Origin: Erythrobacter sp. KY5
Lineage (GTDB): Bacteria > Pseudomonadota > Alphaproteobacteria > Sphingomonadales > Sphingomonadaceae
Assembly: GCF_003264115.1 (NCBI RefSeq)
Contig: NZ_CP021912.1
Span: 1,099,001 to 1,163,000, forward strand
Direction: 5' to 3'
Length of the DNA stretch: 64,000 bases
Numbering within the stretch: position 1 is the stretch's first letter; each line of letters opens with the position of its first letter. The notes under the pieces are model-generated. The model was not told the origin of the DNA. It did no database searches and saw only the letters and a program-made list of their open reading frames with translations. Positions 42,840 to 52,359 of this stretch are shown here, piece by piece. The translations under genes and the position numbers were made by a program.

Positions 42840-43441
42840 TCGCTCGCCTCCAGGCAGGCACGCAGACGTTGAAGTCCGCGCCTGATCCAGCTTTTCATTG
42901 TGCCCAGCGGAACGTCCGCGCGCTCGGCCAATTCGGCGTAAGTGTAGCCATCGAAAAATGCGCTGCGGATATGCATCGCGGTGCGATCGTCGAGAGTGTC
43001 GAGACAGGTGTGGATCTGAGCGTTCTTTTCCGCGTCGATCAGCAAGCTGTCAGCCAACGGAGCTTCGTCGGCAAGCGGCGCTGCCTCTTCAACCGGCACG
43101 GCTCCGCCACGCACTTTCCCGGTGCGCAGGCGATCAATCGCGCGGTTGCGTGCGAAAGTCGCCAGCCACGAGATAGGGCTCGCCCGCGAAGGGTCGTAGC
43201 TATCGGCGCGCTGCCACAGATTGATATAGACGTCCTGCAATGCGTCCTCGGCTTCCTTTCGATCGCCCAAGATACGCAGGCAAATGCCAAACAGTTTCAC
43301 GCGGGTCGCCTGATAGACCTCTTCAAGCGCAGTCTGGTCGCCATCGGCAAGCCGCACCATCTGAGCGCGCAGACGCTCGCGAGCGGCCTTTGCAGCGTCC
43401 GCAGAGGCACTGGATGCCTTGGGTGAGCCGCCATCGGCCAT
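42836..43441 (-). CDS. sigK: ECF sigma factor, SigK-like
   Basis: A 201-residue sigma-70 family protein. Region 2 (LFGICLRILGDRKEAEDALQDVYINLW) with the RPO-binding DALQDV, then region 4 (AFFDGYTYAELAERADVPLGTMKSWIRRGL). Start ATG 43441 overlaps the CDF stop (TGATG) and the stop overlaps rskA. It should direct transcription of the fasciclin gene and perhaps its own operon; the target set is inferred from the conserved trio. Confidence 0.92.
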   Translation of the reverse strand: MADGGSPKASSASADAAKAARERLRAQMVRLADGDQTALEEVYQATRVKLFGICLRILGDRKEAEDALQDVYINLWQRADSYDPSRASPISWLATFARNRAIDRLRTGKVRGGAVPVEEAAPLADEAPLADSLLIDAEKNAQIHTCLDTLDDRTAMHIRSAFFDGYTYAELAERADVPLGTMKSWIRRGLQRLRACLEASE

Positions 43442-44421
43442 CAATGCGCGGCCACGGCAGCTTCGGCAGCGTCATCGCAGCCATGCTCGCACGGATCGCT
43501 TTCGACCTGGATCGTCGAATGGCCGATGCCGAAGCGTGCCTCAAGCGTATCCGACACCGACTTCAGAAACGCGTCGCTCGCCGGTTTGCCGGGCATCACG
43601 AGGTGCGCGGTCAATGCCGTTTCCGTCGTCGACATTGGCCAAATATGCAGGTCGTGCACGTCTTCTACCCCGTCCATGCGAGCCAGATGCGCGCGCACCT
43701 CGGCTACGTCAAGCCTTGCAGGAACTGCAAGCAAGCTCAAAAGGATAGAGTCCTTCGCAAGCCCCCACGTGCCCCATGCGATCATGGCGACGATGGCGAT
43801 GCTCACCAGCGGATCGATCCATGCGAGGCCGGTGAGCACAATGGCAAGACCGGCGACCACAACGCCGACAGAAACCAGCGCATCGGCAGCCATATGAAGA
43901 TACGCGCCCCTGATATTGAGATCCTCCTGCCCGCGCATGAAAAGCATCGCGGTGCCTGCATTGATCGCGATGCCGACCCCTGCGACCGCCATCATCACCA
44001 CGCCTTGCGGCTCGCTGGGCTCGAACATGCGGTGGATCGTTTCGAACAGGATCGCCCCGATCGCCACTGCGAGAAGCAGCGCATTGGCGAGCGCTGCGAG
44101 GATCGTCGAGCTTTTGTAGCCATAGGTAAAGCGTTCGGTAGGCGCGCGTTTCGCCGCAACGCTCGCTCCCCATGCAAGCAGCAGGGCAAGCACGTCAGAA
44201 AGATTGTGTCCGGCATCGGCAACCAGCGCCATCGATCCATAAAGGAAACCGAATGTCGCCTCGATGATGACGAAACCGGTGTTCAGCACGATGGCAAGGA
44301 TGAAGGCCGTGCCATAATCCTTGGGTGCGTGGTGGTGCCCGTGGCGATCATGCAGCCCGTGGCAATCGCTGTCGCCATGCTCGTGAGCGTGTCCGTGATT
44401 ATGTGCGTGTGCGTGAGCCAT
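43441..44421 (-). CDS. Cation diffusion facilitator, zinc/cobalt exporter
   Basis: A 326-residue inner-membrane exporter. A His-rich N-terminus (HAHAHNHGHAHEHG) precedes six membrane segments; metal-site motifs are HNLSD in TM2 and HMAADALVS in TM5. The C-terminal domain ends with a CEHGC metal-binding-like site. It exports Zn2+, Co2+ or Cd2+ by proton exchange. Neighbours suggest co-transcription with mtgA and sigK. Confidence 0.93.
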   Translation of the reverse strand: MAHAHAHNHGHAHEHGDSDCHGLHDRHGHHHAPKDYGTAFILAIVLNTGFVIIEATFGFLYGSMALVADAGHNLSDVLALLLAWGASVAAKRAPTERFTYGYKSSTILAALANALLLAVAIGAILFETIHRMFEPSEPQGVVMMAVAGVGIAINAGTAMLFMRGQEDLNIRGAYLHMAADALVSVGVVVAGLAIVLTGLAWIDPLVSIAIVAMIAWGTWGLAKDSILLSLLAVPARLDVAEVRAHLARMDGVEDVHDLHIWPMSTTETALTAHLVMPGKPASDAFLKSVSDTLEARFGIGHSTIQVESDPCEHGCDDAAEAAVAAH

Positions 44422-44427
44422 CTGCTT

Positions 44428-45123
44428 TTATTGATAGACGCAGTCGTCCAGCCCGTCACCTTTGACGACATTTATCCGTGCCTCGATCGAATTGCCGTGC
44501 CGTGCGAGCCAGCCTGACGGGCCGATCACCGCGCGCTTCTTGGGCTGGGGCAGGGCGGCGGCCATGCGGCTTGCCTCGTCAGGTGACATGCGCGCGGCGG
44601 AATGCCCGAAATAGCGCTGCGATCCGGCTTCGGCGCCGTAGGTCCCGATCCCGGTTTCCGCGACGTTGAGATAGACTTCCATGATCCGGCGCTTGCCCCA
44701 CACCGCTTCGATCCAGAAGGTGAACCACGCCTCGACGCCCTTGCGAAAATATCCGCCGCCCTGCCACAGGAACACATTCTTGGCGGTCTGCTGACTTATG
44801 GTGGAACCGCCCCGAATGCGCCCGCCTTCGCGGTTTTCCTCCATCGCCTGCTCGATCGCTTCGGTGTCGAAGCCGAAATGCTCGCAAAACTTGGAATCCT
44901 CAGCGGCAATGACAGCGGCGACGAGATTGGGGTCGATGCTGTCGAGGCTTTCCCAATCCTTGGTGATGCCGTTTTCATCCATCAGCATCGTCGCGGTGAC
45001 GGGGATGGGGATCCATTTGAAGGCAATCACAAGAAGCAGGCTCAGCCCGATGAACCACAGGATTATCTGCGCGATCAGGCGCGCGATGCGGACGGGGATT
45101 GAGCGTGTTTTCGCCTGTGCCAT
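44428..45123 (-). CDS. mtgA: Monofunctional biosynthetic peptidoglycan transglycosylase
   Basis: A 231-residue enzyme with an N-terminal membrane anchor (about 11-35) and a GT51 domain. The catalytic Glu is in AAEDSKFCEHFG; GGSTISQQTAKNVFLW and the KRRIMEVYLN-AETG region are present. It polymerises glycan strands from lipid II. It ends 6 bases before the CDF start. Confidence 0.94.
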   Translation of the reverse strand: MAQAKTRSIPVRIARLIAQIILWFIGLSLLLVIAFKWIPIPVTATMLMDENGITKDWESLDSIDPNLVAAVIAAEDSKFCEHFGFDTEAIEQAMEENREGGRIRGGSTISQQTAKNVFLWQGGGYFRKGVEAWFTFWIEAVWGKRRIMEVYLNVAETGIGTYGAEAGSQRYFGHSAARMSPDEASRMAAALPQPKKRAVIGPSGWLARHGNSIEARINVVKGDGLDDCVYQ

Positions 45124-45159
45124 TTTGCGCCGATTACTCGGCTGCGCGTCGCTTGGCTA

Positions 45160-46398
45160 CTAATTGTAGCGCGCCTCGACTTTCTCGCCTTCCTTGCCCG
45201 CCGCCACGGTTTCGCAAGCCTCGCGAAGGTCATCGAGATATTGGTCGATCACCTCGGCATGTTTGGGCGAAAGCATCAGGTGCAGGCTTGGCGGGTCGAT
45301 GGTGATCGAGGTGAACCAGCCCTTGCGGTACATTTCGGAATAGAGCGCAAAGCTGTCGTGCTCCGGGTGGCGAAAAGCGATGAGACCAAGCATAGGGTTG
45401 CCCAGCACCTCGAACCCGAGTTTTGCCAGCCCCTCTTCAGCCCGTTCGCGCGTCTCGCACACCAGCCCCTGTTTCTCGCGATAGCCTTCAACGCCAAGCA
45501 CATTCATCACCGCCCACGCCGCCGAGATCGCGCCGCCCGGCCGCGTTCCGGCAAGCGTCGGGGTCTTCATCGGTGCACCGTTCCAGTCCTTCGTTTCGAA
45601 AGGCATGTGCTCGAACAGTTCCTTGCTGCGGAACAGCACGGTCGACGCACCCTTGGCGGCGTAGCCATATTTGTGGAGGTCCGCGCTCATCGAATGGACG
45701 CCCGCAACTTCGAAATCGAAGGGAGGGACGGGGACACCATTCATGCACGCGAACGGGGCGAAATACCCGCCGACACAGGCGTCGGTATGGAGCCAAACGC
45801 CCTTGGCCTCGGCAACCTCGCCCAGCGCTTCGATCGGGTCGATGATGCCGTGCGGGAAGTTGGGAGCAGAGCCGACCATCATGATCGTGCACTTGTCGCA
45901 GGCCTCGCCCATCGCCTGCGGATCGGCTTCGTAGCTGCCATCGGCCTTGAGCGGGACACGGCGCACTTCGATATCCATGAGATGCGCAGCCTTGTCGAAA
46001 GCCGGGTGCGCTGATTGGGGGAGCACGATATTCGCCGGACCGCTCAGACCCTTTTGCGCACGCGCAAAATCGCGCGCGGCCTTCATCGCCATCGTGATGC
46101 TGTCGGTCCCTCCTGAAGTGATCGCGCCGGTTGCGCCTTCGGGGCCGTGAAGGACCGAAAGCGCCATCTCGACCACCTCGCGCTCCATCTGGGCAAGCGA
46201 GGGAAAGGCGAGCGGTCCCAGACCGTTCTCCGACATGAAAAGCGTATAGGCCTCGTGCTGGACCTCGCCGATTTCGGGGCCTGCGTTGAAGACATAGACC
46301 GCGGTCTTGCCATCGCGCCATTTCGCATCGCCCGCGCCGCGAGCGATCATCTCCTCGCGCACGTCATCCCAGCTCTTGCCGAGTTTCGGCATCGCCAT
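45160..46398 (-). CDS. PLP-dependent lyase/decarboxylase, sphingosine-1-phosphate-lyase-like
   Basis: A 412-residue group II-type pyridoxal-phosphate enzyme. The PLP Lys is K243 in SADLHKYGYAAKGAS, and TSGGTDSI and WLHTDACVGG form the cofactor pocket. The family includes eukaryotic and bacterial sphingosine-1-phosphate lyases and glutamate decarboxylases; KYGYAAKG fits the lyase side. No membrane segment is seen, unlike eukaryotic enzymes. GGGAGAG precedes the ATG. It lies 57 bases downstream of the sortase gene. Confidence 0.85.
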   Translation of the reverse strand: MAMPKLGKSWDDVREEMIARGAGDAKWRDGKTAVYVFNAGPEIGEVQHEAYTLFMSENGLGPLAFPSLAQMEREVVEMALSVLHGPEGATGAITSGGTDSITMAMKAARDFARAQKGLSGPANIVLPQSAHPAFDKAAHLMDIEVRRVPLKADGSYEADPQAMGEACDKCTIMMVGSAPNFPHGIIDPIEALGEVAEAKGVWLHTDACVGGYFAPFACMNGVPVPPFDFEVAGVHSMSADLHKYGYAAKGASTVLFRSKELFEHMPFETKDWNGAPMKTPTLAGTRPGGAISAAWAVMNVLGVEGYREKQGLVCETRERAEEGLAKLGFEVLGNPMLGLIAFRHPEHDSFALYSEMYRKGWFTSITIDPPSLHLMLSPKHAEVIDQYLDDLREACETVAAGKEGEKVEARYN

Positions 46399-46455
46399 TC
46401 GCTCTCTCCCTCAAAGCGTCTCTCGCCTGTTGAGTGTCACATCGGCGCAGCGAGT

Positions 46456-47079
46456 TCAAATGCGAAGATCAATCCGCTTTGCCCACGCAACGCGGCGGAG
46501 CGGGCCGGGCGTGTGTGTGCCAAAGGGCCAGCAGGTGGTGAGGGCGAGAAGTCCGTCGCCTGCGTCCACGGGATACGCGAATTCATCCCACCGCACCGTT
46601 TCGAGATGCGTGATGCGGTAGATCGAAACGCTCCCGTCGATCCGCTCAAGGCGGACGATATCGCCCGGCTCTACATCTGCGACGAACTCAAAATGCGTGT
46701 CGCGGTGAGCGGCGAGCACCGTTATTCCTCGCCTCGGATTGTCGAGGACGGCCGTCGGGCCAAACGCCATCGCCTCGCCCGATCCGCCCGACAGCACGAT
46801 CTCGCTTGTGCCGAGGCGCGGCAGGGTGACACGGGCGACCGGCGCGGTGTCGGCCCAGCTCCATGGCTTGACCGGCGCGCCGCTTGCCACGCTATGCTCG
46901 AAGGCGCGTTCCAGCAAGACTTGAGCGACCTCGGCCTTGACCGGAATGTAGAGCGCCTTCGCCACGAGCGCGGCGCCGCTCAGGAGCAGCACCGCGACGA
47001 ACAGCAGTGGGAGGGCGCGCGTCAATTCTCCTTTCCTTAGCGCGCGCCCCTCTGCCCGGATTGCGGGAACGGCGAGCAT
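46456..47079 (-). CDS. Class GN (proteobacterial) sortase
   Basis: A 207-residue membrane-anchored transpeptidase with a segment at about 23-43. Catalytic H125 (VLAAHRDTHF), C183 (LTTCWPFG) and an Arg at 195-196 (PLRRVAW) are in order. It cleaves an LPxTxTG signal on its partner. Start ATG 47079 overlaps the target gene's stop (TGATG). Class GN is normally present as one sortase with one target, as here. Confidence 0.93.
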   Translation of the reverse strand: MLAVPAIRAEGRALRKGELTRALPLLFVAVLLLSGAALVAKALYIPVKAEVAQVLLERAFEHSVASGAPVKPWSWADTAPVARVTLPRLGTSEIVLSGGSGEAMAFGPTAVLDNPRRGITVLAAHRDTHFEFVADVEPGDIVRLERIDGSVSIYRITHLETVRWDEFAYPVDAGDGLLALTTCWPFGTHTPGPLRRVAWAKRIDLRI

Positions 47080-49346
47080 CAGACCGCCGCCCGCCGGAGG
47101 CTTCGCAAGGCGAGGCCATCCGCCAGCCGCTCCCGCCACCACAGGCCCCCAAGCGCGCCTGCCAGAAGAAGCAGGAGGCCAAGGGCAAGGGTGAGGACAT
47201 ATCCGGTCGAGGTGTTCGGCAGTTCGAGCCGCTGGCGTTCTTCCTCGCTCATCGCATCGGCCAGCGTGTCCCAGTCTGCCGCGTTCGCCATGCGCCCGCC
47301 GAACAGGTGGTCAAAGTCCCAGCCTGCCGGGAGCAGCAGCGGCAATTCCTCGCGGGTAAGCGTCGCGCCTTCGGGCCGTGTCGGCGTATCGTCCACCGCG
47401 ACAAGGCTGGTGCGGCTGGTGACGAGGTGGAATGCCATGCCCAGCTCCTCGATCGAGGTGTCGGCGCGTTCGTGCGTCGTCTCGCCAGACCAGCGCTCTG
47501 CCTCGACCTCGGCAATCCGGCGCGAGGCCCAGAGCTTGGCTACGACATCGCTATCGCTTGCCTGAGTGAGCTCGATGCTGCGTGACCACCGGACGCCTTC
47601 GATCATGCCGCTTACTCTCAGCGTGCCGCCGAGATGCCGGGTGCGACCCAGCAGAACCAGCGGCTCGCCTGCGTAAAGGTCAGGCAGATCGCGCGGGGCG
47701 AAGTCTATGTTCCCGCCCTCGACGCTCGCAGTCAGGCCGACAGCGACGGGCAGCGAGAGCCGGTCCAGCAGGCGCTTCATCTGGTCCTCGGCCTCCTCGC
47801 CCATGCCGACATGCGTGAAGGTTCCGCGTCCCTGCTCCGCCATGCGGCGCATGAGATAGGTGTTCGGGGCAGAGCCGATGCCGACCATGAAGATGCGGCT
47901 GTCTTTCCGGTTGCGGCTGATTTCCTCCATCATCTCCGCCTCGTTCGAGAGCGATCCATCGGTAAGGAAGATCACCTGCCGCACCCGCTCATCGGGAGCG
48001 CGGCCGCGCAGAGCCGCGCGCAAGGCGGGCAGCATTTCGGTTCCGCCGTTGGCCATCAGATTGTGCGTAAACGTCTTTGCCGCTGCGATGTTGTCGCCGT
48101 TCGCCGCGACAGCTCCCGGGAATAGCTCGCTCATCGTGTCATCGAAGCGGATGATGTTGAACCGGTCCTGGGGTCGCAATGTTTCGAGCGCGTAGAGCAG
48201 GCTGCGACGCGCGGCTGGCATGCTGTCGCCAGCCATCGAGCCTGAATTGTCGATCACGAAGATCATCTCGCGCGGGGGAGCTTCTCCGACCCGGTCGAGC
48301 GCGGGCGGTGTAATCGTCGCCATGACATAGTCGAGCTCGCCATGGCGCTGTTTGAAGAGGCCGAGACTTGGCGTCTCACCAGCAGCGCTCCAGCGAAGCT
48401 CGAAGTCGCGATTGGCGGGTACGGCACCATCGGCGAGGGTGATCGTGCGCTTCGCCCCTGCGCTCGCGACGTTTACCTGGTGATAGGGGCTCAGGATCGC
48501 GTCGGGCGCAAAGCCGGGGTCGAGATTGACGGTGATGCTCACCGGATTGAGCCCGCTGCCTGCGCGAGCGGCCATCTCCGGGTCGGCGGTTGGCGCGATA
48601 AGGTCAGCCGAGCCAGCAAGCAGGGCGGCACGGCTCAGCGTGCCGCTCGCATTGGCGGACCCTGCAATGTAGCGAGGTCCGACGACCAGCGGCATGCGCA
48701 GCGAATAGTCTCCCGCCACCTGCGCGATGGGGGCCTGAAACTCGATCTGGACGAGCACTGTTTCTCCGGGCCCGACATTGGCGATGGAGTTGCGGAACAT
48801 GTTGGGGCGGTGCTGTTCAACGAGGCCCGCTTTCTGACCGTTCGCCTTGGCTTCCTCGTAGATCTCGCGCGCTTCCTCGCGCGGCTTGATCTTGCCTTCG
48901 AAGATGCGGTCGCCGACCACCATCTTGAGCGTGTCGACCGCGCCATCGTCAGGCAGCGGGTAGAGATAGGTTGCCTCCATCCACTGTTCCGATGTGTTGC
49001 GGAAGGCTTGCGTGACAGTCACGCGGGCGATCTGGCCCGAGACATTCGCTACGATGTCCGTGCCCAGCCGCATGGCAGGAATGTCGGTCGCGACAGTTCC
49101 CGAAGAAACCGGGCGCAGGATCAGGCCGCCTTCAGAGGTGCTCGCCAGTTGCGGCGCAGGGCGCGGCTCTGGAGTGCGGCTGGCGCGCACAGCATCAACC
49201 GCTGCGTCCATGGCGGCGCCTGCGACGGAGCTATTTCCGGGGCGCGCCGACAGCGTTGAACTCGCAATCGCGAGCAGTGCCGTGATCCCGAGAATAAGCA
49301 TGACGACAAGTGCGTCGCGGTCTAATGACAATGTAATTCGTCGCAT
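47079..49346 (-). CDS. Sortase target protein with VIT and vWA domains
   Basis: A 755-residue surface or envelope protein. A membrane or signal segment is at about 12-32, a VIT domain about 80-200 (VTQAFRNTSEQWMEATYLYPLP), a vWA domain with MIDAS DNSGS about 360-530, and the C-terminal sorting signal LPNTSTG at 709-715 followed by a hydrophobic helix and basic tail. It is the only sorting signal I see here. VIT-vWA proteins bind metal and other proteins; the precise role is unknown. Confidence 0.93.
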   Translation of the reverse strand: MRRITLSLDRDALVVMLILGITALLAIASSTLSARPGNSSVAGAAMDAAVDAVRASRTPEPRPAPQLASTSEGGLILRPVSSGTVATDIPAMRLGTDIVANVSGQIARVTVTQAFRNTSEQWMEATYLYPLPDDGAVDTLKMVVGDRIFEGKIKPREEAREIYEEAKANGQKAGLVEQHRPNMFRNSIANVGPGETVLVQIEFQAPIAQVAGDYSLRMPLVVGPRYIAGSANASGTLSRAALLAGSADLIAPTADPEMAARAGSGLNPVSITVNLDPGFAPDAILSPYHQVNVASAGAKRTITLADGAVPANRDFELRWSAAGETPSLGLFKQRHGELDYVMATITPPALDRVGEAPPREMIFVIDNSGSMAGDSMPAARRSLLYALETLRPQDRFNIIRFDDTMSELFPGAVAANGDNIAAAKTFTHNLMANGGTEMLPALRAALRGRAPDERVRQVIFLTDGSLSNEAEMMEEISRNRKDSRIFMVGIGSAPNTYLMRRMAEQGRGTFTHVGMGEEAEDQMKRLLDRLSLPVAVGLTASVEGGNIDFAPRDLPDLYAGEPLVLLGRTRHLGGTLRVSGMIEGVRWSRSIELTQASDSDVVAKLWASRRIAEVEAERWSGETTHERADTSIEELGMAFHLVTSRTSLVAVDDTPTRPEGATLTREELPLLLPAGWDFDHLFGGRMANAADWDTLADAMSEEERQRLELPNTSTGYVLTLALGLLLLLAGALGGLWWRERLADGLALRSLRRAAV

Positions 49347-49520
49347 GTAAGCCTCCGTTCATCGCTGTTATGTATTTCACTAGCGATGAAATGAGCCGTC
49401 CGACCATGGCCAAGCTCGGCCAGTTTCCGCCTCAGGGGCGGACGGATTGGATGGGAAAGGCGGCTTTGTGCGGATTTGTCCGGGCTTGTGCGGACAAGGG
49501 GTGAGGCGAAGGAGGAAATG

Positions 49521-50267
49521 ATGGGGTTTGCAGGGGTAATGAGCGATTTCGACAGCGAGGAAGTCGCAACCCGGCTGCGCGAGGAGATCGCCCGCCAGCG
49601 ATTGTCGCGCGCGCGCTTGGCTGAAAATGCGCGGCTTTCGATCTCGACGCTGGAGAAGACCTTGTCCGGGCGACGGCGTTTCACTCTGGCAACCGTCGTG
49701 CGTCTTGAGGAAGCGCTTGGCGCGAGCCTGCGCGATGAGGTTGCTCCGCAAGCCACCGGACCCTCACTCGCCCCCGCAGAAATGGGATCCTACGCCCGCC
49801 CCGCCGTGCGCTGGATCGAAGGCGAATACCTTACCTTGCGCGCGAGTTTCGGCGAAGAAGGCGCGGTTTACGCATATCGCACCGAAATCCGCTGGAGCGC
49901 CGCGAAGGGCCATCTGGTCTTCGCGGAAAGCAACCGGGTCGATGCCACCTTCGAGCAAGCGGGCTTCGTTTCGATGCCGCACCTTTCCGGCCACACCTAT
50001 TTGATGACTTCCGAAGAGGGGCAGTACCGTATGATCATGCTTGGCAGAGCCACGCGTGAGGCGCGTATGTTCGGCCTGCTCTCGACGCTGCAGGTGGGAC
50101 AGGGGTCGCAACTGGTTCCCGTGTCATGCCCGGTCGCACTTGTTCCGATTGGGCAGATCGAGGAGCCGGTATTTGGGCTGGTGCGCGAGAGCGACGAGCG
50201 CGGCGCTGAGTATCGCGGCGTGCTGGATGCGGCGTTGGAGGCAGATTATTGCCGGCTGCGGCGGTAA
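49521..50267 (+). CDS. XRE-type transcriptional regulator with an unknown C-terminal domain
   Basis: About 248 residues. A helix-turn-helix (ARLAENARLSISTLEKTLSG) occupies about 20-60; residues 90-245 form an unrecognised beta-rich domain (RWIEGEYLTLRASFGEEGAVYAY). GGAGG precedes ATG 49521 at good spacing; ATG 49518 and 49539 are possible. It is divergent from the sortase target with 174 bases between, so it may regulate that operon. Confidence 0.8.
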   Translation: MGFAGVMSDFDSEEVATRLREEIARQRLSRARLAENARLSISTLEKTLSGRRRFTLATVVRLEEALGASLRDEVAPQATGPSLAPAEMGSYARPAVRWIEGEYLTLRASFGEEGAVYAYRTEIRWSAAKGHLVFAESNRVDATFEQAGFVSMPHLSGHTYLMTSEEGQYRMIMLGRATREARMFGLLSTLQVGQGSQLVPVSCPVALVPIGQIEEPVFGLVRESDERGAEYRGVLDAALEADYCRLRR

Positions 50268-50284
50268 GGGCGAACCCGGTCCCG

Positions 50285-50320
50285 AACGAAAGAGGGGCCG
50301 GAAGCTTTTGCAACCGACCC
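50285..50320 (-). terminator. Candidate terminator after rpoH
   Basis: A stem GAGGGGTCGG / CCGGCCCCTC with about a 12-base loop, read on the minus strand, with CTTTCGTT after it. The T-run is weak. Confidence 0.5.
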
Positions 50321-50360
50321 CTCGAATTCAGATAATATGGACTGACGCTTACGCCACGCG

Positions 50361-51257
50361 TCAGGCAACTCCGGGCAGTAGACGTTCGCCCGCGATCCGC
50401 TGCATCGCTTTTTGCAGCTTTTCAAACGCGCGCACTTCGATCTGACGGATGCGTTCGCGTGACACGTCGTAGACCTGCGAAAGCTCTTCCAGCGTCTGCG
50501 GTTTTTCCGTCAGGCGGCGTTCGGTCAGGATGTGCTGCTCGCGCTCATTGAGCGAGCCCATCGCTTCCTGAAGCATTTCGTGGCGAACTTCGGCTTCCTC
50601 GGCGTCCGCGACGGTTTCGTCCTGAAGCGGGCGATCGTCGGTCAGCCAGTCCTGCCATTCGCCAGAGCCTTCCTCGCCATTGCGCATCGGCGTGTTGAGC
50701 GAGCCGTCGCCGCCCATCATCATCCGGCGGTTCATGTTGACGACTTCCTGCTCGGGCACGCCCAGATCGGTCGCGATCTTGGTCACGTCATCGGGATGCA
50801 GGTCGGAATCTTCGTAGGCTTCGAGCTGCTTCTTCATCCGGCGAAGGTTGAAGAACAGCTTTTTCTGGGCAGCGGTTGTGCCCATTTTCACGAGGCTCCA
50901 CGAACGCAGGATATATTCCTGGATCGACGCCTTGATCCACCACATCGCGTAGGTCGCGAGGCGGAAACCGCGATCGGGTTCGAACTTCTTGACGCCCTGC
51001 ATCAGGCCCACATTCCCTTCGGAAATGAGGTCGCTGACAGGCAGGCCATAGCCGCGGTAACCCATCGCGATCTTCGCGACGAGACGCAGGTGGCTCGAAA
51101 CGAGCTGCGAAGCGGCTTCGGGGTCTTCATGTTCGGCATAGCGCTTGGCGAGCATGTATTCCTGCTCAGCGGTAAGCACCGGATATTTCTTGATTTCCGA
51201 CAGATAGCGGTTGAGGCTCTGCTCTCCACTGAGCGCCGGGACAGTTGCTTTGCTCAC
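50361..51257 (-). CDS. rpoH: RNA polymerase sigma-32 factor
   Basis: A 298-residue heat-shock sigma factor. The RpoH box QKKLFFNLRR is present, region 2 is LISEGNVGLMQGVKKFEPDRGFRLATYAMWWIKASIQEYI, and region 4 ends QVYDVSRERIRQIEVRAFEKL. It directs heat-shock and chaperone genes. It is next to rluD, a common alphaproteobacterial order. Confidence 0.97.
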   Translation of the reverse strand: MSKATVPALSGEQSLNRYLSEIKKYPVLTAEQEYMLAKRYAEHEDPEAASQLVSSHLRLVAKIAMGYRGYGLPVSDLISEGNVGLMQGVKKFEPDRGFRLATYAMWWIKASIQEYILRSWSLVKMGTTAAQKKLFFNLRRMKKQLEAYEDSDLHPDDVTKIATDLGVPEQEVVNMNRRMMMGGDGSLNTPMRNGEEGSGEWQDWLTDDRPLQDETVADAEEAEVRHEMLQEAMGSLNEREQHILTERRLTEKPQTLEELSQVYDVSRERIRQIEVRAFEKLQKAMQRIAGERLLPGVA

Positions 51258-51389
51258 GTTTCTTCCAACCTTTCTTTGTCGGCCGCTTTCGCCGGACCCC
51301 TGATGGGCATCCGATTCTTTGGGCCACGAGGTTACCTGTATGGCAGGCCCACTCTATATACGAGCTTTCTGCGAAAAAGGGTGCGCGTT

Positions 51390-52343
51390 TCATCGATTAG
51401 AACAACCAAGTTCGTCGATTAGTTCCTGCATGTCCGCCGGTAAATCCGCGCAAAACCGGAGTTCTTGGCCAAGGATCGGGTGATTGAAGCCCAACTCTGC
51501 GGCATGGAGCGCCTGTCGTGCGAATTTCAGCTGTGACAGCAGGGGCTTTAAGCCCTTCGGGGTTCTGCCATAAATCGGGTCTCCTAATAGCGCATGACCG
51601 ATTGACGCACAGTGAACGCGAACCTGGTGGGTCCGGCCCGTTTCAAGGCGGCATTCGATCAATGCAGCAGCGTTCAGCCGCTGGAGAACCTTATAATGCG
51701 TGACGGCGTGTTTACCGCGTGAGGAATTCTTTGGCAGGACCGCCATTTTCTTTCTGTTGGCGTCCGATCGTCCCAGCTTTTCGTCAATTGTGCCTTGCGC
51801 CGGATTGGGGTGGCCCCCGCAAACGGCCAGATATCGGCGATGCACGCTGTGCTCGGCAAATTGCGCGGCCAGACCCTCATGCGCCTTGTCTGATTTCGCG
51901 ACGACCAACAGGCCGGACGTGTCCTTGTCGATCCGGTGGACGATACCCGGACGCGCCACGCCGCCGATGCCGGAAAGCTGGCCCCTGCAGTGGTGGAGCA
52001 GCGCGTTGACAAGCGTTCCGTCCGGGTTCCCGGCTGCGGGGTGGACGACCATGCCAGCAGGCTTGTTGACGATGATCAGGTATTCGTCCTCATAAGCCAC
52101 ATCGAGCGCAATGTCCTGGGGTCGCGCCTCGGCCTCGGCGGCGGCAGGCACCGTGATGCGGAAATTCGTGCCCTCGGCAATCCTGGCGCTGGGCGAGCTT
52201 GCTGGCTCATTATCGACCTCGACCCGGCGCTCGGCAATCAATGCCTGAACCCGCGCGCGGCTCAGCTCGGTCGCATCGGCAAGCGCCTTGTCGAGCCGGG
52301 CGGCGGTCAGAGTTGTGCCGGTGATGATTTCTTCTGCGGGCAT
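51390..52343 (-). CDS. rluD: 23S rRNA pseudouridine synthase RluD family
   Basis: A 317-residue enzyme making pseudouridines in helix 69 of 23S rRNA. An S4 domain is at about 14-70, and catalytic D139 is in VHRIDKDTSG. LETGRTHQVRVH and the GDPIYG loop are typical. ATG 52343 is chosen for the family-like start; the frame is open another 23 residues. It is divergent from the JAMM gene, 16 bases apart. Confidence 0.93.
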   Translation of the reverse strand: MPAEEIITGTTLTAARLDKALADATELSRARVQALIAERRVEVDNEPASSPSARIAEGTNFRITVPAAAEAEARPQDIALDVAYEDEYLIIVNKPAGMVVHPAAGNPDGTLVNALLHHCRGQLSGIGGVARPGIVHRIDKDTSGLLVVAKSDKAHEGLAAQFAEHSVHRRYLAVCGGHPNPAQGTIDEKLGRSDANRKKMAVLPKNSSRGKHAVTHYKVLQRLNAAALIECRLETGRTHQVRVHCASIGHALLGDPIYGRTPKGLKPLLSQLKFARQALHAAELGFNHPILGQELRFCADLPADMQELIDELGCSNR

Positions 52344-52359
52344 GGTATGGCCATGCGCG

